A DNA stretch of 55,894 nt, from contig JAJRUQ010000013.1 of assembly GCA_024277705.1 (NCBI GenBank), forward strand, positions 1 to 55,894, written 5' to 3'. Origin of the DNA: Gammaproteobacteria bacterium. Lineage in GTDB: Bacteria; Pseudomonadota; Gammaproteobacteria; SZUA-229. The first letter of the stretch is position 1, and the number at the start of each line of letters is the position of its first letter. The position numbers were made by a program, and so were the translations under genes. A model generated the notes under the pieces. The model saw only the letters and a program-made list of their open reading frames with translations. It had not been told where the DNA came from and did no database searches. Of this stretch, positions 8,617 to 17,290 are shown piece after piece.

Positions 8617-8952
8617 TTAATTAAGTCTCGCCGGGTTGCTGGAAAAAATATTTTGTATTTGTGCTGTCGTTTCAGTATTGACCGAACAAAAAATCTGTTT
8701 GCCGTCACGTTGCATGTTAATCAGGCCGGCACGATGCAGTTCTTTCAAATGATGGGATAATGTCGATGCTGCAATATCAAGTTGTGAGTCCAGATCACCA
8801 ACGCAGCAGCTAAATACGTCATCGCTGTTGCAGCTGGCACCGGGGGTGCAGCATGAGGTTAGTATGTTGTATATTTTAAGGCGATGATGATTTGCCAGTG
8901 CTTTAAATATATCAACAAGCTGCTCGGGTTCAATGGTTTTATAGTTCGACAT
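8617..8952 (-). CDS. arsR: ArsR-family metalloregulator
   Basis: A 111-residue winged-helix repressor. The recognition helix is in STLSHHLKELHRAGLI and the wing is QRDGKQIFCSV. Candidate As(III)-binding cysteines are unusually many: SCCTPGASC near residue 33 and SCCVGDL near residue 48, just before the DNA-binding helices. A start 16 codons further upstream is open, but ATG 8952 is preferred because a strong promoter ends only 7 nt before it and the ArsR fold begins there. It precedes arsM and presumably represses the pair until arsenite binds. The exact ligand set is inferred. Confidence 0.88.
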   Translation of the reverse strand: MSNYKTIEPEQLVDIFKALANHHRLKIYNILTSCCTPGASCNSDDVFSCCVGDLDSQLDIAASTLSHHLKELHRAGLINMQRDGKQIFCSVNTETTAQIQNIFSSNPARLN

Positions 8953-8959
8953 TTTTCGA

Positions 8960-8987
8960 ATTATAATAGTATTGAAAATAAATGCAA
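8960..8987 (-). promoter_or_regulatory. Sigma70-type promoter of arsR-arsM, predicted leaderless
   Basis: On the minus strand TTGCAT (8982-8987) and TATAAT (8960-8965) are separated by 16 bp. The start codon of arsR begins 7-8 nt after the -10 box, where transcription should begin, so the mRNA would have little or no 5' leader. No Shine-Dalgarno is seen. Confidence 0.65.
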
Positions 8988-8993
8988 GACTTG

Positions 8994-9021
8994 TTTGCAC
9001 AAAATTTTTGTTTGGTGCAAA
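8994..9021. promoter_or_regulatory. Inverted repeat between arsR and ydcH, possible operator
   Basis: TTTGCAC (8994-9000) and GTGCAAA (9015-9021) form a 7-bp dyad with a 14-bp spacer, just upstream of the arsR -35 box. It could be an operator for ArsR or belong to the divergent gene at 9056. There is no further support. Confidence 0.3.
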
Positions 9022-9055
9022 GTCTCAGTTATTACATCTGTAAGCGACAACTGAC

Positions 9056-9274
9056 ATGCCAGAACAACTAACAATAGAAGAAAGACAGAAGCTGGAACAG
9101 CGTTTATATGAGCTGAAACAGGAGCATCGTGATCTTGATGATGTGATTAATCGCATATTGCATGCGCCTGATGTTGAAGAATTGCAGTTAAAGCGTTTTA
9201 AAAAGCGCAAGCTGATGCTAAAAGATACGATTGCCCGTATTGAAGACAATTTGATTCCGGATATTCTTGCCTGA
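9056..9274 (+). CDS. YdcH/DUF465 family small coiled-coil protein
   Basis: A 72-residue, highly charged, fully helical protein. The pattern (LEQRLYELKQEHRDLDDVINRI, then LQLKRFKKRKLMLKDTIARIE) matches the YdcH/DUF465 family of short antiparallel coiled-coil proteins. No function is established for the family. No signal peptide or membrane segment is present. It is divergent from arsR and lies 14 bp upstream of the Nudix gene, probably co-transcribed with it. Confidence 0.85.
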   Translation: MPEQLTIEERQKLEQRLYELKQEHRDLDDVINRILHAPDVEELQLKRFKKRKLMLKDTIARIEDNLIPDILA

Positions 9275-9288
9275 TATAAAGTAATGAT

Positions 9289-9852
9289 ATGAAGTACTGT
9301 TCTGCCTGTGGAGAAAAAGTCAGTTTAAAAATACCTGCTGGTGATAACCGTCAGCGATATGTTTGTTTAAGCTGTGACATGATCCATTATGAGAATCCTA
9401 AAATTGTTACCGGTTGCATTGCACAGTGGCAGGGTAAAATCTTAATGTGCAAGCGAGCCATTGAACCGCGTTATGGTTTATGGACATTACCCGCTGGTTT
9501 TATGGAAAATGAAGAAACAAATGTGCAGGGGGCAGCCAGAGAAACCGCCGAAGAGGCCAACGCTGAAGTAGAAAATATGCAGTTGTTCTGTGTTTTCAGT
9601 ATTGCCCATATTAATCAGGTGTATACCATGTATCGAGGCGATCTGGTTGCCGGACAGGCCAGTGCCGGTGATGAGAGCCTGGAGGTGGCGCTGCTGCAGG
9701 AAGATGAAGTTCCGTGGCAGGATATTGCCTTTCAGGTAATCAATGAAACCCTGAAATTATATTATCAGGATAAGAAAAACAGCAATTTCAAAACGCATTA
9801 CGGCGATATTATCAAACAGGCAGACAATTCATATAGCGTTAATTATTATTAA
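9289..9852 (+). CDS. Nudix hydrolase with N-terminal zinc ribbon
   Basis: A 187-residue enzyme of the Nudix superfamily, which cleaves nucleoside diphosphates linked to another moiety. An N-terminal zinc ribbon (CSACG and CLSCD, residues 4-30) is followed by the Nudix box at about 71-93 (GFMENEETN, then RETAEEANAEV). The Gly near the end of the consensus box is Asn here, common in the EEANA subfamily. The LWTLPAGFMENEE context suggests an ADP-ribose or NAD(H)-type substrate, but specificity cannot be read from the sequence. It follows the YdcH-like gene by 14 bp. The stop is TAA and no terminator is seen. Confidence 0.88.
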   Translation: MKYCSACGEKVSLKIPAGDNRQRYVCLSCDMIHYENPKIVTGCIAQWQGKILMCKRAIEPRYGLWTLPAGFMENEETNVQGAARETAEEANAEVENMQLFCVFSIAHINQVYTMYRGDLVAGQASAGDESLEVALLQEDEVPWQDIAFQVINETLKLYYQDKKNSNFKTHYGDIIKQADNSYSVNYY

Positions 9853-9880
9853 AAATCTACAGCCCATTTAAAATATTTTT

Positions 9881-9948
9881 TTGCCGCGAAGAACGCAAAA
9901 GACGCAAAGAAAAACATTTATTGTTTGATTTGCTTTTCTTCGCGGCAA
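9881..9948. repeat. Dispersed palindromic repeat, family A, copy 2 (short form)
   Basis: TTGCCGCGAAGAA (9881-9893) pairs perfectly with TTCTTCGCGGCAA (9936-9948). It is a short version of 2561-2736 without its long interior. The right flank (CAAAAGTGTCTA) matches the flank of copy 1, and a 70-bp MITE follows at almost the same distance. Confidence 0.75.
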
Positions 9949-9963
9949 AAGTGTCTAGCCACC

Positions 9964-10033
9964 GGGGTCGGAGTCATTTTTAAATGCTTACTAACGGTTA
10001 TGCTGTGTTAGTTATTAAATTGACTCCGACCCC
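9964..10033. mobile_element. 70-bp MITE/REP-like element, second copy
   Basis: It has the same length and nearly the same interior as 2758-2827. The termini are GGGGTCGGAGTCATTTT and AAATTGACTCCGACCCC (one mismatch in the 17-bp inverted repeat). It has no coding capacity. Confidence 0.75.
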
Positions 10034-10075
10034 TGAATAAATAGCAAGCAGTGATTGCCGACAAAAAATATGTTT

Positions 10076-10148
10076 TCTCGCGTCTTTTGCGTTATCGGTA
10101 ACTGCTCCTGCGTTATTCTACTTACGGGCGTCCCGCCCTGATTCGCGG
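10076..10148 (-). repeat. Family A fragment with nested 48-bp insertion
   Basis: On the minus strand the family A arm CCGCGAA-(G)AACGCAAAA is split by 48 bp (10094-10141). That insert carries a GGGCGGGACGCCC hairpin and then AGTAGAATAACGCAGGAGC. A close copy of the insert sits at the same place in the repeat at 55652-55879. With the two elements before it, this accounts for most of the 373-bp gap between the Nudix gene and the S9 peptidase. Confidence 0.7.
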
Positions 10149-10225
10149 AGCATTTTTTAAGGTTTTTAAAGGTAAGCCAGGGCTCAATAACGGTAACAGC
10201 GATCATCTTCTTTGTGCAGGAAAAA

Positions 10226-12232
10226 TCAGAGCTTGCTTAATTGAATCTCGCCTTTAAAATTGATCTCATCTGCGGGTTTTAAATCAAGAACCAGCTGGTA
10301 AAAGCTTAATTCATTTTCCAGGGCCTGTTTAACAGTATCGGCATTTCTGAAGCCGTGCTGTTCACCGGCAAAATACTGCGCGGCGACCGGTACGGCTTTT
10401 TTATCAAGTGCGGTAAACATTTTTTCTGCCTGCTGTCTGGGTACAACACGATCCTCCTCACCCTGAAAAAAAATAACCGGACATTGCAGCATTTCGGTAT
10501 GGTTAATGGGTGAGCGCTGCCGGTATATGTCGGCAGCCTCAGGATAGGGGCCGATGAGACGATCAAGGTAATGAGATTCAAACTTATGGGTGTCACGAGC
10601 AAGGCTGGTTAATTCCGAGATGCCATAATAACTCGCGCCGGCAGAAAACACCTGTTCAAATGTCAGCGCGGACAAGACGGTAAAACCACCTGCGCTGCTG
10701 CCACGAATAATTAATTTTTCAGCATCGGCTAATCCCTGTGCCACCGCATAAAGTGCAGCATCGCAGCAGTCCTGTACGTCAAGTAAACCCCAGCGTTGTT
10801 CGAGTCGGCGGCGATAAGCGCGACCATAACCGGTGCTGCCGCTGTAGTTGACATCCAGAATAGCAAAACCGCGTGACGTCCAGAACTGTTTTTTGGGATC
10901 AAGAGCGGTGCCTGATTGCCCGGAAGGGCCGCCATGACACAGCACGATCAGCGGTGGTGGTGTTGACTGTTGCTGCCGGTATGCCGGGTTGAAGGGTGGG
11001 TAGTAATGGGCGTAAACCGGTTGCTGGTACCGGTTATTAAAAGTAATGTTCTGTGCGATAGAATAATAATCGTCAGCCAGCGACAGTTTACAGCTGCTTT
11101 GTATGGTGCTGGTTCGCAACGGATTTGTATCCGTGTCTTCTACGCTAGTGTTCAGGGTGGCTGAGTATAGCTGTGGAAACTGTCGGGGAGGGGCGGCGAT
11201 AAAGCTGAATTTGTTCTGACAGGCTGAAATTGAACTGAAGTTCTGCCATGGTGTATTGAGGTTATGTAATATTGTTTTTTGCTTTAATGGCAGTGTTGCG
11301 AGAAACGTTTCTCCGGCAGACTGGTAGCTGCAGATAATAGTGTTGTTGTCGAGAAAGGCATAACTGGATTGTGCAAACACCCATTGTGGCAGGCCGAATT
11401 CTTTTTCACCATGGCTGAGTTGCTGTACCTTGTTATTCAGGTAACGGTATAAATGCCACCAGCCGGTATCATCGGAAATAAAATACAAAATATCATCGAC
11501 GGACCATTGTGGCTGAAAGGTGGATATATCATTGCCCCCGGCAATACATTGCCGGTTTTTGAGCCGTTGTTCCGGTGCTGCCTCAGCATTGAAGTTTGCC
11601 AGCCATAGTTGATTACCATCCCATGGCATATTAGGATGGTTCCAGCTTTGCCAGCAAAGTTGTGTTGCGGTACTGTTCAAGCGAGGGCCGGCATAAAAAT
11701 CACAGCCCTGCAGTAGTGGTTGAATGTCACCATTGGCCAGATTAATACTGACGATGGAGTTAATAATACCATCGCTGTTATGCTGTTCACACACAGAGAT
11801 TAACTGAAAGTTTTTGTGATCAAAGATAAAATCAGCAAAACGTCGATTTTTATCGCTGGTGATTCTATCGATAGAATTACCTGAAATGCGGTAAATATCC
11901 TGGTCTGCATCATTAACAAAAAAAATAATATCGGCACCGCTTTCACTGCTGCCGATACAGTAACAGCCGCCACCGTATTCATGAACCCGTGACCTGGCAC
12001 TATAGGGGGCAGCGAGAATATCAGACTTGCCGTCATTATCCTGTTTGACAATAACGCAGCGACCAGCCTGTAAAGGCCTGCACTCGATAAAGTACAGAGC
12101 ATTTTTACTTAGTCTGCTTTCATCGATCGAGATACTGTCTCCGGTAATTAAATCGGTGCTGATATCCGAAGACCAGTTGCCATACGTTGATGGCGACTTG
12201 CTGTTGGGAATGTTTATCTCTGATTTTGCCAT
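10226..12232 (-). CDS. S9-family peptidase (prolyl oligopeptidase/acylaminoacyl-peptidase type)
   Basis: A 668-residue serine peptidase without signal peptide, so probably cytosolic. The N-terminal 390 residues carry the repeated strands expected of a seven-bladed propeller. The C-terminal alpha/beta-hydrolase domain starts near residue 400 (LIVLCHGGPSGQ). The triad is visible: Ser in GSSAGG, Asp in EEDRVVP and His in EQHGFR. DVNYSGSTGYGR is typical of S9C-like members. Such enzymes cleave short peptides or acylated N-termini; the precise substrate is unknown. It is divergent from the GGDEF-EAL gene, 137 bp away, and the intervening DNA could hold both promoters. Confidence 0.9.
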   Translation of the reverse strand: MAKSEINIPNSKSPSTYGNWSSDISTDLITGDSISIDESRLSKNALYFIECRPLQAGRCVIVKQDNDGKSDILAAPYSARSRVHEYGGGCYCIGSSESGADIIFFVNDADQDIYRISGNSIDRITSDKNRRFADFIFDHKNFQLISVCEQHNSDGIINSIVSINLANGDIQPLLQGCDFYAGPRLNSTATQLCWQSWNHPNMPWDGNQLWLANFNAEAAPEQRLKNRQCIAGGNDISTFQPQWSVDDILYFISDDTGWWHLYRYLNNKVQQLSHGEKEFGLPQWVFAQSSYAFLDNNTIICSYQSAGETFLATLPLKQKTILHNLNTPWQNFSSISACQNKFSFIAAPPRQFPQLYSATLNTSVEDTDTNPLRTSTIQSSCKLSLADDYYSIAQNITFNNRYQQPVYAHYYPPFNPAYRQQQSTPPPLIVLCHGGPSGQSGTALDPKKQFWTSRGFAILDVNYSGSTGYGRAYRRRLEQRWGLLDVQDCCDAALYAVAQGLADAEKLIIRGSSAGGFTVLSALTFEQVFSAGASYYGISELTSLARDTHKFESHYLDRLIGPYPEAADIYRQRSPINHTEMLQCPVIFFQGEEDRVVPRQQAEKMFTALDKKAVPVAAQYFAGEQHGFRNADTVKQALENELSFYQLVLDLKPADEINFKGEIQLSKL

Positions 12233-12369
12233 GGCATTGTTTTATTGCGTGTGAAAAATAGAATATACTGAGGTTAAACGCTATTCTATAAAGTAAGACA
12301 GATGATTGCGACTCATGATGCTACTGGGTCATTGCCCTGAACGATAACCGCTAACGCCGGGAAAAGTAC

Positions 12370-15300
12370 GTGTTATTAGAATTTGCTGCATTACTGGTAG
12401 TAAGTGGTGTTTTACTGTTAGTTATTGGTATCTTTATTGCCCGGCAATACAGCCTGCGTGCAAAGCTGCTGACAGCTTTTTTAATTATTGTATTATCGTC
12501 TCTTGGTATTCTGGCTTATCTTGATCGTTATACCATGGGCGAAAGCCTGACGCAAAGTGCTAATAAATCCCTGAGTTCGGCAGCAGCAAATTATGCTGAA
12601 CGTATTGATCGCTTTAATCGCCAGAACTCACGGCACTTGCAGACAGAAGCCAGATTGCCGGTTATCTACCGGTTCCTGACACGTAATGCGCGAGCGCCAT
12701 ACAACCGGCAGGCTCTGCTTGAAATATTGCGCGTGATGGAATCCCGTCAGAAAGAATATATTACATCCTATGCCATATTAAATACCCGTGGCGTTAATCT
12801 TATAGATACCGTAACCGAAAATATCGGTGGTGATGAAAGTGCGCAGGAATATTTTACAGCGTTAATAGCTGACGGGCAGTTTATCAGTTTTCGTTCGCCG
12901 GTTATTTTTGAAGACGGACAAACGGTGGTGGTTTTTAGCAGTGCGATAAAAGACTTGTCAGGCAAGCTGGTTGGTGTATTGCGGGCGAAATACAGTGCAA
13001 ATGTTTATAGTTTGTTGTTTGACAGTAGCAAAGGTATGGTTGGCAGTGGATCATTTGCCACTTTGCTGGATGAAAATGGTTTACGTTTAGTGCATGGCCG
13101 GCGTCCGGATCTTAAATATACTTTTGCTGTAGGGCATGATGAATTGACCTTGCAACGACTGGTTCAGCAAAAACGTGCACCGAAAAGTGCCTCGACTGCA
13201 TTTGTGGAAAGTAAGCAGTGGCAGCAAAAGATATATTCATCCGGCATCCACTCGACAGTTATCGAAAACAGTTTTTACGGATTAGGCACAGCGGTTTTTT
13301 CTTCTGCGATTGTTGATCTGGAAACCATGCCATGGAAGATTCTGGTTTCACTGCCCCAGGATGTGTTTCTTGAGCCGGTTATTTCTCAGTCAAAAAATGC
13401 AGTACTACTGGTATTTGTTATCGTACTGATTGTTATTTTACTGGTGATGGCAAGCACGCAGTTATTGCTGGGTCCGGTTAAACGCTTAACTGCTGTAGTA
13501 AAAGAAATCGCATCAGGTGATTTAACGGTGAAAGCCACGGTTGAGGCCGATGATGAAATCGGTGGCCTGGCCTCGGCGTTTAATGAAATGACGCAAAATA
13601 TTAATACTTTAATTGTTGATCTGGAAAAAGAAGTTGGCAGTCATAAACTTACCGCTGAGAAATTAAATAAATTATCACAGGCAATAGAACAAAGTCCGAT
13701 ATCGGTGATGATAACGGATCTCGAAGGCACCATAGAATATGTTAACCCGCAGTTATGCAATATCACGGGTTATAAAGAAGAAGAATTGATTGGTCAGAAT
13801 CCCCGTATATTTAAATCCATGCATACTCATGAAGTGCAATATAGCAATATGTGGAACGCTATCACTGCCGGACAGTCGTGGCGAGGTGAACTTTATAACA
13901 GAAAGAAGAACGGAGATTTTTTCTGGGAGAACGTTACTATTTCACCAATCAAGAATAATGAAAATATCAATACCCATTACCTGGCGATTAAAGAAGATAT
14001 TTCCATGCGTAAGGAGTTTGAAGAGCGTTTATTGTATCAGGCAAGTTTTGACAAATTAACGGCACTGCCGAACCGTACCCTGGCATTCGACCGTATTCAG
14101 CAGGCGATTGCCAGTGCAGCGCAGGAGAAAAAAAATATTGCTTTGCTATATATGGACTTCGATCATTTTAAAAATATAAATGATACCCTGGGCCATGCTG
14201 CTGGTGATGAATTTTTACGCAAAATGGCCGGTCGTTTGCGTTCGTGTGTTAGAGATATTGATACCGTGGCACGTCTGGGTGGTGATGAATTTTTAATTAT
14301 GCTGGTTGATATTGACGATGGCAGTAGCGACGGCAGCAGCAGGCAGCAACAGAGTGCTGCTTTTGAAAAAAAGGTAAAGAGAAAAGCAAAAGAAATTTTA
14401 AAACGTATGTCACATCCCTGCCTTATTCATGAAATGGAATTTTCGGTAACCGCAAGTATCGGGGTGGCAATCTTCCCGCAGGATGGTGATGACCCGCATA
14501 TGTTATTAAAAAATGCGGATACCGCCATGTACCGTAGTAAACGCAAAGGCAGGAATACCTATCAAATCTTTACCCCGGAAATGGGTGACGTTGTGATGAA
14601 GCGGGTAGAAATTGATAATAAATTACGACGAGCCATGGAAAATGGCGATTTTTATGTGCAGTATCAGGCATTAATGAATGCCAAAACGCAGCGTATCGTG
14701 GGCGCTGAAGCATTGATTCGCTGGCAGGATGAAGCCTTGGGAGAAGTTCCACCGGAAACCTTTGTGCCGCTGGCAGAAGAAAGCGGTTTGATTGTAGAAA
14801 TTGGTGACTGGGTACTGGATACTGCTTTTGCCAATGTTAAGAAATGGCGCAAAAAAACCGGGTTTGAAAACTTTTATATTGCTATCAATCTGTCCAGCCG
14901 ACAGTTTAGAAGCAAGAGTATTGTTAAGGATATTGCTGAAAAACTTGAACGTTATGCACTGCCGGGTTCCAGTATTGAGCTGGAGATTACCGAGCGACTG
15001 TTGATGAAAGATGTTGCTCACGTAGTGGATATTCTTAATGCCTTTAAGGCCATGGGGATAAGATTATCAATTGATGATTTTGGTACCGGTTATTCTTCAT
15101 TAAGTTATTTAAAGCGTTTTCCGTTTGACGTTTTGAAAATTGATAAAGCATTTGTTTCAGATATTGGTGAGGATCCTGATAATACTGCTTTATGTGATGC
15201 CATTATTGCCATGGCGCACAGTTTGGGGTTGAGCATTATAGGTGAAGGGGTTGAAACAAAAGAACAGTTTAGTTTTTTACATGAACGGGGCGTTGAAATT

Positions 15301-15390
15301 ATCCAGGGTTATCTCATCTGTAAGCCGATGATTGATGAAGACTTCGAAAAAATCATGGCTGATTCAGACTGGCTGGAAGCCGCAAACTAA
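12370..15390 (+). CDS. Membrane dCache-HAMP-PAS-GGDEF-EAL c-di-GMP protein
   Basis: A 1006-residue signalling protein. Two N-terminal hydrophobic segments (about 3-23, 33-51) lead into a periplasmic dCache-like sensor (about 55-335). A further transmembrane helix (about 338-362), HAMP (365-420), PAS (about 435-555), GGDEF (560-730) and EAL (745-1000) follow. The cyclase site RLGGDEF is intact, with an RxxD inhibitory site (RDID) upstream. The EAL domain keeps EALIRW, ELEITE, DDFGTGYSS, KIDKAF and GEGVET, so phosphodiesterase activity is also likely. The start is GTG 12370, after a GGGA-type ribosome site. The signal sensed is unknown. Confidence 0.93.
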   Translation: MLLEFAALLVVSGVLLLVIGIFIARQYSLRAKLLTAFLIIVLSSLGILAYLDRYTMGESLTQSANKSLSSAAANYAERIDRFNRQNSRHLQTEARLPVIYRFLTRNARAPYNRQALLEILRVMESRQKEYITSYAILNTRGVNLIDTVTENIGGDESAQEYFTALIADGQFISFRSPVIFEDGQTVVVFSSAIKDLSGKLVGVLRAKYSANVYSLLFDSSKGMVGSGSFATLLDENGLRLVHGRRPDLKYTFAVGHDELTLQRLVQQKRAPKSASTAFVESKQWQQKIYSSGIHSTVIENSFYGLGTAVFSSAIVDLETMPWKILVSLPQDVFLEPVISQSKNAVLLVFVIVLIVILLVMASTQLLLGPVKRLTAVVKEIASGDLTVKATVEADDEIGGLASAFNEMTQNINTLIVDLEKEVGSHKLTAEKLNKLSQAIEQSPISVMITDLEGTIEYVNPQLCNITGYKEEELIGQNPRIFKSMHTHEVQYSNMWNAITAGQSWRGELYNRKKNGDFFWENVTISPIKNNENINTHYLAIKEDISMRKEFEERLLYQASFDKLTALPNRTLAFDRIQQAIASAAQEKKNIALLYMDFDHFKNINDTLGHAAGDEFLRKMAGRLRSCVRDIDTVARLGGDEFLIMLVDIDDGSSDGSSRQQQSAAFEKKVKRKAKEILKRMSHPCLIHEMEFSVTASIGVAIFPQDGDDPHMLLKNADTAMYRSKRKGRNTYQIFTPEMGDVVMKRVEIDNKLRRAMENGDFYVQYQALMNAKTQRIVGAEALIRWQDEALGEVPPETFVPLAEESGLIVEIGDWVLDTAFANVKKWRKKTGFENFYIAINLSSRQFRSKSIVKDIAEKLERYALPGSSIELEITERLLMKDVAHVVDILNAFKAMGIRLSIDDFGTGYSSLSYLKRFPFDVLKIDKAFVSDIGEDPDNTALCDAIIAMAHSLGLSIIGEGVETKEQFSFLHERGVEIIQGYLICKPMIDEDFEKIMADSDWLEAAN

Positions 15391-15400
15391 AGCCCTGTGT

Positions 15401-16675
15401 TTAACGCAGCTTTACCGGTGTTGAGTGCTGGTCAAAGTGACGTATCAGCCCCGGTAACATCAGTAACAGTAACAAGGTGATGGGCGATGTTGCGCCAAAT
15501 ACATCCGCAGCTGGAGTGTTATTGCTGTCGCCCGGAATAATAACCGCGGTACCGCTGCTTGAAAAATTAATGGTTTGCGTCTGGCCGGCAGTAATTGTAA
15601 TCACTTCATCATTGCCCGGATTGTCGCCCTGATAGGTAACGTCTGTTATCGGGTGCGGCGCGGTAAATGAGCGGTCGAGAACAGACAGTGCATACGGGCC
15701 GATACCGGAAGCGCCATTGAACTGCTGATTAATTGAATTGGCATGCAAGGTATAGTTTCCGGCGGGTAAAAACAGTTTGTAAAAACCCGTTCCCTGTTTC
15801 AGGTAATCCGAAACAACACTGACGTTTTCACCGCTAAAGGTGTTTTGTACCCAGATATTGGTACCCAAAACAGGGCTTGAATTATCACTGACAAAAACTC
15901 CCTGAAGAGTGCCAAAATCACTACTGAGTGTTGGCGAGGGATAAAGGGCAGAGACAGCGCTGATATCGTCAGCATGGAGTGAAGTGTTCTCGCGGCAGAC
16001 AAAAGGATACATTACCGGATAATTCGATGCATTGCTGGTGCTGCAGATACGGGGGAAACCAAAGTCGGATTCCTGATTGCTGATATTGCCCTGGCTATGG
16101 TCGAGGCCGATGAAATGTCCGATTTCGTGGCTGATCAGCAATTTGAATGTGCCTAGACTCAGGCCGATGTCCTTACCGTTAATAACGGCATAACCTTCAT
16201 CAAAATAACTGGAGTCGAGGGTCCATATGGAAGCGGCAAAACCGGCGGTGTAGTCGCTTTGTCCATCACCGAAATAAGCATCAATGATTTCGCCGTTATT
16301 ATCGTACACCAGCGGGTTTAGATTATCTTCGGCATTAAAAACAGTATTATCAACGCTGGGCAGATACGATTCGACATTGCTTGCATTGATATCCAGGTTA
16401 ATCGATGTGGTATTAATGGTCAGGTTGACCGAAGCAGAGTTGACCTGGTTCCATAAATTAAATGCATCCTGAACCAGCGTGTTGGCGGCAGCATTGGAGT
16501 ATTTGCCCAGTCGACCGTTTTCAACATGGATGGTTATGTTGGGATTTTGATAGCGTACCGGGGTATTACCGGTAGGGCCTTCCAGTACCAGCGGTCCGCC
16601 GGCAAAAGACGGGCTGGTGAACAGCAGCATGAAGGCGGTGCTTATCGCTTTAAAAAAAACTTGAGGGTTCATCAT
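15401..16675 (-). CDS. Secreted matrixin-like zinc metalloprotease
   Basis: A 424-residue exported protein. A signal peptide (about 1-25, ending SPSFA) precedes a matrixin-type catalytic domain whose zinc motif is HEIGHFIGLDH (about residue 181). A downstream Met (PVMYPF) is suitably placed for a Met-turn. Residues about 250-370 look like beta-sandwich or carboxypeptidase-regulatory-like repeats (GTLQGVFVSDNSSPVLG). The C-terminus is a 15-residue hydrophobic stretch followed by basic residues, suggesting a membrane anchor or CTERM-type sorting tail, though no known sorting motif is present. The gene at 16700 lies 24 bp upstream in the same direction and is probably co-transcribed. Confidence 0.85.
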   Translation of the reverse strand: MMNPQVFFKAISTAFMLLFTSPSFAGGPLVLEGPTGNTPVRYQNPNITIHVENGRLGKYSNAAANTLVQDAFNLWNQVNSASVNLTINTTSINLDINASNVESYLPSVDNTVFNAEDNLNPLVYDNNGEIIDAYFGDGQSDYTAGFAASIWTLDSSYFDEGYAVINGKDIGLSLGTFKLLISHEIGHFIGLDHSQGNISNQESDFGFPRICSTSNASNYPVMYPFVCRENTSLHADDISAVSALYPSPTLSSDFGTLQGVFVSDNSSPVLGTNIWVQNTFSGENVSVVSDYLKQGTGFYKLFLPAGNYTLHANSINQQFNGASGIGPYALSVLDRSFTAPHPITDVTYQGDNPGNDEVITITAGQTQTINFSSSGTAVIIPGDSNNTPAADVFGATSPITLLLLLMLPGLIRHFDQHSTPVKLR

Positions 16676-16699
16676 ATAATGTCAGTCAGGCTGTATTCT

Positions 16700-17290
16700 T
16701 TAACGGGTAATAAGTGCGCGTATGCTGTTAATGAAATCAGAAAGACTGGCCTGTGAAGCATTGCTGTTGCTAACCGCCAGTGGAACCAGTGCATTAGCGC
16801 CGGTTATTACATTGCTTGACTGTTGCGCCAACTGGTGGCCGTTGCTCACTATTAATTCACCATTGACCGTGGTTATCGCAAAGCTGCCCTGATGTAATCC
16901 CAGCGGGCTGCAAAAACCGAGAGAGGATTTTCCCGGTAGAAAAACCACGTATTTTTTGCCTACCTGATATTGTGGAATACCGTGTACGCGCAGCGTGGTT
17001 TTGCTGTTTTCCAGACGCCCGCCCAGTTGTTTAATGGTGTGTCGACGCTCACTGTTGCCCTTTATCAGTTCAATAACTTCAAATTCGGTAAAAGTGACAA
17101 TGCGGCCGCTTATTTCATCTTTTTTCACCTGATTACTGATCACTGCACCATAAAAAATCAGCGTTGCGCGACTTGAGAGTGTTTCCAGAGACAGCGGTAA
17201 CAGGCTGGTGGCTGCCGCAGGCAGGGTATAGAACAGCATTATTAAAAAGCTGAAAAGCAACGGATAAAGTTTGTTTGAACAGTGTTTCAT
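16700..17290 (-). CDS. Secreted hypothetical protein paired with the matrixin-like protease
   Basis: A 196-residue protein with a clear signal peptide (about 1-27, ending PAAA). I do not recognise the family. The mature part alternates strands and contains GAVISNQVKKDEISGRIVTFTEFEVIELIKG, a beta pattern like an OB-fold or binding domain, then KYVVFLPGKSSLGFCSPLG with a single Cys. The last 30 residues are helical. It lies first in a two-gene unit with the metalloprotease, so it could be an inhibitor, chaperone or substrate of it. That role is inferred only from position and shared export. Confidence 0.7.
   Translation of the reverse strand: MKHCSNKLYPLLFSFLIMLFYTLPAAATSLLPLSLETLSSRATLIFYGAVISNQVKKDEISGRIVTFTEFEVIELIKGNSERRHTIKQLGGRLENSKTTLRVHGIPQYQVGKKYVVFLPGKSSLGFCSPLGLHQGSFAITTVNGELIVSNGHQLAQQSSNVITGANALVPLAVSNSNASQASLSDFINSIRALITR

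Noticed and set aside
10015..10206. 63-codon minus-strand frame in the gap before the S9 gene
   Set aside because: It spans the MITE end and the nested repeat insertion and so has no independent coding evidence.
15401..15520. GlyGly-CTERM/rhombosortase signal on the matrixin-like protein
   Set aside because: The tail has a hydrophobic and a basic part but no Gly-Gly motif before them.
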